Assembly (NCBI GenBank): GCA_020555605.1
Contig: JAJCJC010000018.1
Coordinates: forward strand, 1 to 56,333
Direction of reading: 5' to 3'
Length of the DNA stretch: 56,333 nucleotides
Origin: a bacterium 210917-SL.2.15
GTDB taxonomy: Bacteria; Bacillota; Clostridia; Oscillospirales; Oscillospiraceae
In this document: piece by piece, positions 51,064-56,333 of the stretch
Layout: each line of letters starts with the position of its first letter
Numbering within the stretch: the stretch's first letter is position 1
Notes under the pieces: generated by a model
Seen by the model: only the letters and a program-made list of their open reading frames with translations
What the model was told of the DNA's origin: nothing
Databases searched by the model: none
Program-made: the position numbers and the translations under genes

Positions 51064-52668
51064 TTATGCGGCAATCGTCACGATGTCCAGCCCACCTGTG
51101 AACTGCTCAAAGTCGATATTGAAATCAATGTGCAGCTTGTAGTCCCGGTAGACCTTTACCCGCTTGATCAAGCAGTTGACAATCATTTTTTTGGCCTCCA
51201 TGCTGGCCGTGTCGTACATTTCCGCCCATGAGATAATATCGTCATATTGGGCGTTCAGCGAAGCAAGCACCGCTTTCCCCTCGTCATAGGCCGCCTGTGC
51301 CGTTTCCAGGTTCTCTTGAAGCTCCCGGCATTTAGCCTCAGCCTCGGCAATCAGAGAGCCCAACAGCTCCTTGGAAAAGGTGCTCTCCCCACGAATCGTT
51401 TTGATAACCTCGCCCTTTAATGTTTCAAGGTCAGCGGCAGCCTTGGTATATTCCACCTGGACACTATGGAGCAGGCTTTTCCGCTCCTCCATCTTTTCCC
51501 GGTAGCGGATATTGACGATATCGCTTTTAGGGATCGCTTTCATGCGCTCAAAGATTTGGCGTACCAGCTTATCAATGATCCCGTCAAGGATATGGGCCGT
51601 GTAGCCCGTCTGACCGTCACAGTCTGTCTGCTTGCGGGTTTTCCCGTAGCAGACATACCGCACACGCTTCACCACCCGATTGGGATCTTCCTTGCAGGGA
51701 TAAGCCTTGCCATTGGTGGTGAGGGACAGCCTTGACCCACAGTGACCGCAATACACATTCCCAGCCAAAAGCGAGTTGCCTCTGGTGTTCATCGGGACAT
51801 GGCGCTCCTGCTCGGCGCTGTTGGCCCGGTTTGTACGGATGTGCTGGGCCGCTTCAAAGAGCTCCGGCGGAATAATCTGCAGGTGGGGCAGCGTTTGGGA
51901 GCGGCTTTCCCCGCACCGCAGAACGCCCGTATAAGTGAGATTACAGACAATGCCACGGATACTGGCGTGGTGCCACATCTTGCCCGTTCTGGCCCGGCAG
52001 CCCTGTTTGTTCAAGTAGGTAGCAATCCGTTGAGCGCCGAAACCCTCATGTACATATTTGTCAAAGATGATACGCACCACAGCAGCCTCGGTTTCGTTGA
52101 CGACCAGATCATAAAGCTCATGCTTGCGCTTGTTGAAGCGCCCGCTTTTCACAAGGTCATAGCCGTATGGAGCAAGGCCGCCTTTGAAGCCGCCACTCTC
52201 AACGAGCTGGCCCAATGCGGTTTTGGTACGGATAGAAGTCTTTTCGCTTTCACCGTCAGCCTGCCAAAAGCGGATATAGTTTGTGAGCTTGTCCGTGTGG
52301 CTGTCGAAGCGCTGCTCCCCCTCTTGGGTACTCCATACCTCGATTCCGTTCTTTACAAACCATTCTACTACAAAGGGCGTTTCGTCAGCGATACGCCCGA
52401 TACGGTCAAACATAAACACCAGCAGAATATCAAACTTCTTCTGCTTTGCTAGTTCCTTGATGATTTGCAGTTTGTCCCGGTTTTCAGCTCTTACCTTGTG
52501 GCCGGAAACGCCTTCCTCTTGTTCCTCATGGACAATTACCCAGCCCATCTTTTCGCAAAAGGCATGGCAGGCTTTCCGCTGCATGGGAATGTCGGCCTGG
52601 TTTTTATCGTTGTGGTCCACCTGCTTGTCGGTAGAAACACGGTATAATGTACAAACTCGATTTTTCAT
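51064..52668 (-). CDS. large serine recombinase (element integrase)
   Basis: 534 residues. Resolvase domain LYRVSTDKQVDHNDKNQADIPMQ with the catalytic Ser near residue 12, VFMFDRIGRIADET, then the recombinase domain (GFKGGLAPYGYDLV, GFGAQRIATYLNKQG), a zinc ribbon (VYCGHCGSRLS...VRYVCYGK), and a coiled coil with the C-terminal VNCLIKRVKVYRDYKLHIDFNIDF. It has no interruption, in contrast to the copy at 41849. It lies 55 bases from tRNA-Ala at the element edge and should drive integration and excision. AAAGGA precedes the ATG. Confidence 0.94.
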   Translation of the reverse strand: MKNRVCTLYRVSTDKQVDHNDKNQADIPMQRKACHAFCEKMGWVIVHEEQEEGVSGHKVRAENRDKLQIIKELAKQKKFDILLVFMFDRIGRIADETPFVVEWFVKNGIEVWSTQEGEQRFDSHTDKLTNYIRFWQADGESEKTSIRTKTALGQLVESGGFKGGLAPYGYDLVKSGRFNKRKHELYDLVVNETEAAVVRIIFDKYVHEGFGAQRIATYLNKQGCRARTGKMWHHASIRGIVCNLTYTGVLRCGESRSQTLPHLQIIPPELFEAAQHIRTNRANSAEQERHVPMNTRGNSLLAGNVYCGHCGSRLSLTTNGKAYPCKEDPNRVVKRVRYVCYGKTRKQTDCDGQTGYTAHILDGIIDKLVRQIFERMKAIPKSDIVNIRYREKMEERKSLLHSVQVEYTKAAADLETLKGEVIKTIRGESTFSKELLGSLIAEAEAKCRELQENLETAQAAYDEGKAVLASLNAQYDDIISWAEMYDTASMEAKKMIVNCLIKRVKVYRDYKLHIDFNIDFEQFTGGLDIVTIAA

Positions 52669-52768
52669 AGTTGACCCGTCCTTTCATATTGTCAAAAGGG
52701 CAACATGAAGATGCGGATCAATACGCAATCTATGCAGTTTTCAACGCCTCATGAAAGCCCATCACAGC

Positions 52769-52994
52769 TGGGAATGAAAATATAGTCTGTGCGGCAACGG
52801 CAGGATTTGCTAAACTGAGATCAGCAGGTGTAGTCCGGTTGCACCTTGGTGGATTTTCACCCCGTTTGTTCAACGTGGACGAATTGTCCAAGAGAACAGC
52901 AGTATGTTGCATCACGCAAGTGAAGAGCACGAGTAGCAAAGTTCGGATACTCACCCGGGCAATTCCCAGCCTGCATATTTCAGGGAGGGATTTG
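52769..52994 (+). ncRNA. candidate bridge RNA region of the IS110 element
   Basis: The 226-nt non-coding stretch between left repeat and transposase contains serial hairpins (GGTG/CACC near 52850, TGGAC-GAATT-GTCCA at about 52876-52890, TTGC/GCAA near 52908-52919). IS110-group elements encode a bridge RNA in this position that guides the recombinase to target and donor. The exact ends and guide loops are not resolved. Confidence 0.5.
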
Positions 52995-54233
52995 ATGCAA
53001 GACATATTGACCTGCGCCATGGGATTGGATGTTCACCGCGATGTTATCGTCGCCTGTCTTGCCAAAGGCGAGCTGGGCACCGATCCCGAAATCGAGATCC
53101 GCTCTTTCAGCACGCTTATCCCGGAAATGCGGAAACTACGGGACTGGGTGCTGGAAGTGGATTGCCACCATGTTGCTATGGAGAGCACAGGTATCTATTG
53201 GCAACCGATCTACGAAATGTTGGAACCGTGTTTTGATGGGCAGATCAACATTTTGGTCGTAAATGCCCGTCACATGAAGAATGTTCCTGGGCGCAAAACG
53301 GATATGCGTGACGCACAATGGATTGCCACATTGCTCCGAGCCGGTCTGCTGAAAGGGAGCTTTATCCCGGATAAGACATTCCGGGAACTACGGCATCTAA
53401 CGCGATACCGCAAAAGTATTGTTCGCGACATCACCGCCCAAAAGAATCGCATCGATAAATTTCTGCAGAGATCCGGTTTCCGTTTTACAGCATTTCTGTC
53501 AGATGCTTTTGGTGCTTCAGGGCGGAATATCATCCGTCATCTTATGGAACACGGGAGCATCTCGCGGGAAGCTCTGGATAAGTGTCTGAAAACACAGACA
53601 CGGAAGCGTATCGACGAAATACTTATTGCATTAAACGGATCGCTTTCAGAGCACCAGCGTTCCTTCCTGCGCATGATTTTTGGGCACCTGGAGTCACTTG
53701 AGCAGCATCGCCATGCTGTAGAGGACGCTATTGCGGAGGAGATTGTAAAACACGAAGATGCACTGGGTCTTCTGTGCTCCATACCTGGCATTGATGTAAC
53801 CGCGGCAGCTGCCATTATCGCTGAGATTGGTACTGATATGAGTGCCTTTCCGGATTCACAGCATATATGCTCTTGGGCTGGTCTAAGTCCCGGCAACAAC
53901 GAGAGCGCGGGGAAGCGAAAGAGTGCCCATATCAATAAGGGAAATCCTTATTTGAAAAGCATGCTCTGTGAAGTTGGATGGGTCATCTCCGGAAAACGGA
54001 CACTGTATCTCTCTGGTTGGTATTGGCGAATCAAACAGCGCAAGGGAGCCAAACGAGCAACGATTGCCTTGGCTCGAAAGCTGCTGGCACTGATCTACAC
54101 AATGCTAAAAACCGGAACTCCCTATAACGAGGAATGTTTTGAGATCCGCAGGAAACAGAGCGAGCGCAAACGGGCCAACCGCATGGTGAACGAACTACAA
54201 AGACTGGGCTACTTCGTGGTTGCACCAGATTGA
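52995..54233 (+). CDS. IS110-family transposase (DEDD plus Ser recombinase)
   Basis: 412 residues. RuvC-like DEDD domain: MGLDVHRDVIVA (Asp), VAMESTGIYW (Glu), GRKTDMRDAQWIA (Asp). C-terminal Tnp domain: LLCSIPGIDVTAAAAIIAEIG and WAGLSPGNNESAGKRKSAHI with the nucleophilic Ser region, INKGNPYLKSML. AGGGAGGG precedes the ATG at 52995; the longer open frame upstream runs through the non-coding RNA region. Confidence 0.95.
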   Translation: MQDILTCAMGLDVHRDVIVACLAKGELGTDPEIEIRSFSTLIPEMRKLRDWVLEVDCHHVAMESTGIYWQPIYEMLEPCFDGQINILVVNARHMKNVPGRKTDMRDAQWIATLLRAGLLKGSFIPDKTFRELRHLTRYRKSIVRDITAQKNRIDKFLQRSGFRFTAFLSDAFGASGRNIIRHLMEHGSISREALDKCLKTQTRKRIDEILIALNGSLSEHQRSFLRMIFGHLESLEQHRHAVEDAIAEEIVKHEDALGLLCSIPGIDVTAAAAIIAEIGTDMSAFPDSQHICSWAGLSPGNNESAGKRKSAHINKGNPYLKSMLCEVGWVISGKRTLYLSGWYWRIKQRKGAKRATIALARKLLALIYTMLKTGTPYNEECFEIRRKQSERKRANRMVNELQRLGYFVVAPD

Positions 54234-54324
54234 GCTCACCGCGTCATATTTTGGGTAGCGACAGGTTTTGCCTGCCGCTTTTTGTGCTGCGATGGTTTTT
54301 CATGAGGCGTTGAAATCCTGTTTG

Positions 54325-54570
54325 TCAAGGTACACGTCCTCGCTGCTTATTTTCGTAGCAAGGTACATGGTGTCTATCACCATCTTTATTATACCGCTGT
54401 ACAGGAGGGGCAGCAAGGATGCCTCCGGTTTGGGGTTTATGTCCTCCAGCGATATAAGAGGACAGCAGGATTTGTTTCAGGTGGCCGGAAATGGCCGTGT
54501 TTCTAGTTTCGGCAAAGGTGGCGGAAATCTCATACCCGTCCACCTTGAGCGTGGTGGTATTTCGTGGCAT
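54325..54570 (-). CDS. TnpW-like small element protein, C-terminus altered
   Basis: 81 residues. TTTLKVDGYEISATFAETRNTAISGHLKQILLSSY matches the small TnpW-type proteins of clostridial transposons. After about residue 40 the composition changes (GGHKPQTGGILAAPPVQRYNKDGDRHH), suggesting read-through into non-coding sequence or a frameshift. GGAGGT precedes the ATG. The IS110 end lies ten bases after its stop. Confidence 0.6.
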   Translation of the reverse strand: MPRNTTTLKVDGYEISATFAETRNTAISGHLKQILLSSYIAGGHKPQTGGILAAPPVQRYNKDGDRHHVPCYENKQRGRVP

Positions 54571-54639
54571 AGCGTTACCTCCTCGACGGAACGAAAAACA
54601 GTAAACTCCTATTTTCCCCCTTGTCCTGTGGGGAAATAT

Positions 54640-54671
54640 CAAAGGGCGGCTCCCGCAGGTGCCGCCCTTTG
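54640..54671 (-). terminator. hairpin between the two small element genes
   Basis: CAAAGGGCGGC / GCCGCCCTTTG perfect stem; the T run on the minus strand is weak, so it may only reduce read-through. Confidence 0.5.
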
Positions 54672-54705
54672 AGCTTTCTCCGCTTCGGGCCGATGTGGCC
54701 CGAGG

Positions 54706-54909
54706 TCAGTACGGACTGGAGTGGAACTTCTGTTTGGCGTCCTCCACACTGTTGAGGTCAAAGACTTCATAAAGCTGTCCCACAACACGACGAATATCCT
54801 TCTTTGAAAAGCCGCAGTCCTCCATTGCCATGATGACATAGCCGCGGCAAGCGTCATTGCTCCATTCATCCGGCTCAAAACCGGGAAATGTCCCAAACGC
54901 ATTTTCCAT
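54706..54909 (-). CDS. small conserved element protein
   Basis: 67 residues: FGTFPGFEPDEWSNDACRGYVIMAMEDCGFSKKDIRRVVGQLYEVFD, a compact helical protein common in Tn1549-like elements in my judgement, function unknown. AAAGGAG precedes the ATG at 54909. A terminator sits only about 23 bases before it, so its expression is probably conditional. Confidence 0.7.
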   Translation of the reverse strand: MENAFGTFPGFEPDEWSNDACRGYVIMAMEDCGFSKKDIRRVVGQLYEVFDLNSVEDAKQKFHSSPY

Positions 54910-54931
54910 AAGAAACTCCTTTGAGAAAAAG

Positions 54932-54991
54932 ATGGGGAGCCCCGCCGGATTGGTTGGCCTATCATCAGACAGCATTGCCGGAGGACTCCCC
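54932..54991 (-). terminator. attenuator-type terminator before the 67-residue gene
   Basis: On the minus strand GGGGAGTCCTCCGG pairs imperfectly with CCGGCGGGGCTCCCC, followed by ATCTTTTTC and then the ribosome site of the next gene. Confidence 0.7.
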
Positions 54992-55419
54992 ACAGGTTTT
55001 TACTACATCACAGGCACACCGGACGGGCATAGGCTTTCTGCCCCATAGTATTTCAACTCTCCCCATTCTGATGGCAAGGCGTTCTCATTGCCTGCGACGG
55101 CTCACGGCTTGCAAGGCCGCTTCAACGCTCGGACTGTGACTAAACGCAAGTATCCGGGTTATGTGCTTGTTCCGGTGGAGTCTGCCTTGCCCCACCTATG
55201 GCATGAGCCTTAATCGCTCACCCTGTTTTATAGAGACTGTAATCTCCAAAAGCAGAGGTCATGGCGGGCCTGTCACACAGCGCATTTCCCTTCGTATTCG
55301 GGTGCCTTTTTATTCAGTTTTCGATTTGCATGAGGGCTTGTCCGAACCTCGGGTCACCTTGACCCGAAGTGTTTTGCCTCTCATAAGCCATTTCATTTTT
55401 TGGTCTAAATCGGTACACC
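54992..55419 (-). other. long hairpin-rich non-coding leader
   Basis: 428 bases without a gene between the sigma-like gene and the attenuator. Hairpins on the minus strand include CGGGTCA-AGG-TGACCCG (55350-55366), GAGC-GATTAAG-GCTC, GGTGG...CCACC and GGCAA...TTGCC. GC content is higher than expected of AT-rich spacer. I do not recognise an RNA family. Confidence 0.4.
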
Positions 55420-55842
55420 TCACAGAGATTTTTTCAAAATTTTTTCCAAGTGCCGCAGCCCGCGCTCGATTGCCACACGGACTACTTTCTCATGAACCCC
55501 TTCTGCCCGGGCAATATCCTGTTTCGTCATGCCAAGAATGAAGTGGGCGTAAATCCGTTTTGCCTGTTTGTCCGGCAGGCTGGCAATAGCAGCGTGAAGC
55601 TCCTGCATGGTAACTTTCCGCTCGTACAGCTCATGGGGCGAAAGTGCGACAAAGACAGCCTCATGCTCCAGCCCATCATCCCGATCAAGGGAATAGTAGG
55701 CTTTATGGCGGTATGTACGCAGCCGGTATGCAGCCTCCTTACGATCAAATTCTTTGAACATTTCAGTAACTTCGTCCGATACTTCCATGAAGCAATCCGA
55801 TGTATAAAACGGGTAATAGTCCCGCAGATTGATAATAGCCAT
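55420..55842 (-). CDS. sigma-70-like factor of the integrative element
   Basis: 140 residues. N-terminal INLRDYYPFYTSDCFMEVSDEVTEMF and RKEAAYRLRTYRHKAYYSLDRDDGLE, then a region-4-like HTH with LPDKQAKRIYAHFILGMTKQDIARAEGVHEKVVRVAIERGLRHL. Such genes are standard in Tn916/Tn1549-like elements. GGAGGT precedes the ATG at 55842; the 60 upstream codons in frame are not coding-like. Confidence 0.88.
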   Translation of the reverse strand: MAIINLRDYYPFYTSDCFMEVSDEVTEMFKEFDRKEAAYRLRTYRHKAYYSLDRDDGLEHEAVFVALSPHELYERKVTMQELHAAIASLPDKQAKRIYAHFILGMTKQDIARAEGVHEKVVRVAIERGLRHLEKILKKSL

Positions 55843-55967
55843 ATTGACCTCCGTTTCGGTTGGTGGTTGACGAGTGACCGAAACGAAGGCGGTGGAGAGC
55901 GGCACCGGGGAATGATTTCGGGCCAACATGACCCGAAGCAGTCCCATAAGAACACAAAAGCGCCCGG

Positions 55968-56072
55968 GCAGCACAAGGCCACTCGGACACATGAAATAAT
56001 ATATTTGTTTATGTGCTGCCAAACTTCATGTCTACCGTCGAACTTATCCTGTTTCGTTGGTAGACTTTTTTT
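55968..56072. other. hairpins upstream of the sigma-like gene
   Basis: GCAGCACA (55968-55975) pairs with TGTGCTGC (56012-56019), and GTCTACC pairs with GGTAGAC before TTTTTTT (about 56030-56072, a plus-strand terminator-like form). The remaining gap to 56271 holds the left end of the next IS. Confidence 0.45.
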
Positions 56073-56271
56073 GACGGGTTAGGGGGATGGAAAATGAAAA
56101 AGGACACAGCGATACCTCCCAGATACCGCCGTATCCTTAAAAAAGGGCGACTTTAACACACCCCCCGTATTCTCATTTTTCAAAAAGAAAACGGCGGCTT
56201 GAAATTTGATATGCTCCCTTTAAAGTAGACAGCGGAAAAACAAAACTGTCGAAACGGAGGGAGCAATTATC

Positions 56272-56333
56272 ATGAGCTTAAAAGGCAAAATACCACCGGA
56301 GCTAAAGATTCAGGCCGTAGAGGATTATCAGGC
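56272..56333 (+). CDS. IS transposase (IS3-like OrfA), first codons only
   Basis: Cut by the window edge after about 20 codons: SLKGKIPPELKIQAVEDYQ resembles the N-terminal HTH of IS3/IS150-type OrfA proteins. GGAGGGAG precedes the ATG. The sequence TAAAGTAGACAGCGG at 56221-56235 may be near the IS end. Confidence 0.55.
   Translation, partial: MSLKGKIPPELKIQAVEDYQ

Larger units (their letters stand above)
52739..54314 (+). mobile_element. IS110-family insertion sequence
   Basis: Imperfect 30-bp inverted repeats (52739-52768 and 54285-54314, 27 of 30 bases match; core TTTCAACGCCTCATGAAA) flank one transposase gene. CT dinucleotides lie just outside each end (52730-52731 and 54317-54318), consistent with a CT core of IS110-type targets. 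It inserted about 60 bases upstream of the recombinase start codon. Confidence 0.85.
51030..56333. mobile_element. left part of a Tn1549-like integrative element
   Basis: Serine recombinase at the edge, a TnpW-like small gene, a sigma-70-like gene and long structured gaps are typical of clostridial conjugative transposons. The element runs off the window; conjugation genes are not seen. An IS110 element and an IS transposase gene are nested in it. Confidence 0.6.

Noticed and set aside
55161..55541. Plus-strand open frame in the element gap
   Set aside because: No ribosome site, no domain, and it overlaps the sigma-like gene on the other strand.

Overview
The window is a piece of a low-to-mid GC, spore-former-type Firmicutes chromosome, most likely a gut clostridium of the Oscillospiraceae/Ruminococcaceae group. 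Grounds: strong sigma-A promoters with 17-bp spacers and GGAGG ribosome sites, frequent TTG/GTG starts, Rex, a c-di-AMP receptor of the DarA type, mini-RNase III, a CotJC/manganese-catalase-like gene, and mobile elements of the Tn1549 and large-serine-recombinase types. The genus cannot be fixed from the sequence alone.

Layout. 1-5.8 kb: a small secreted protein, an ECF sigma factor with its DUF4367 membrane partner, an NhaD/ArsB-type ion antiporter and small membrane proteins. A 37-bp element is shared, with identical spacing, by the secreted-protein gene and the sigma gene, which suggests a self-regulated sigma regulon. 5.8-11 kb: tRNA-Arg, a CNNM/CorC-type transporter behind a leader with an intrinsic terminator, rex, an SLH-like exported protein, a YqeG phosphatase and a degenerate GH18-like protein. 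11-26.9 kb: core housekeeping block: rpsU, leuS, rsfS, an LCP cell-wall ligase with a 42-bp repeat tail, a NadD-YqeK fusion, yhbY, rdgB, rph, ftsY, smc, darA, a ClpP-like protease, smpB, a cyclophilin and ssrA (tmRNA).

27-38.6 kb: a defence island on the minus strand, directly downstream of tmRNA. It is one tight operon: XRE regulator, HsdR, a DUF262-DUF1524-DUF4268 (GmrSD/BrxU-like) protein, HsdM, an unrecognised 322-aa protein, an unrecognised 5-TM membrane protein, HsdS, an ApeA-like HEPN protein, a relic of a second hsdS 3' end, and a cysteine-rich HEPN-like protein. Modification, restriction of unmodified DNA, probable restriction of modified DNA and two or three probable abortive-infection modules thus share one transcript. 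The soluble/membrane pair between hsdM and hsdS is the best candidate for an undescribed system.

38.8-43.4 kb: remains of a mobilisable element: RepA_N-domain protein, cysteine-rich VLP protein, two XRE regulators, a hairpin-rich non-coding segment and a large serine recombinase split by one in-frame amber codon. 43.7-50.7 kb: chromosome again: Mn catalase/CotJC, lipoproteins, a broken SLOG (DUF1273) gene, two XRE genes, a DUF4397 repeat protein, an SGNH hydrolase, a TrmH-type methylase and mini-RNase III.

50.7-56.3 kb: a consensus promoter drives a tRNA-Ala preceded by a truncated copy of its own 5' end. Fifty-five bases on begins an integrative element: serine recombinase, an IS110-family insertion with a 226-nt non-coding 5' region (candidate bridge RNA), two small conserved genes, a long hairpin-rich leader ending in a terminator, a sigma-70-like gene and the first codons of an IS transposase cut by the window edge.
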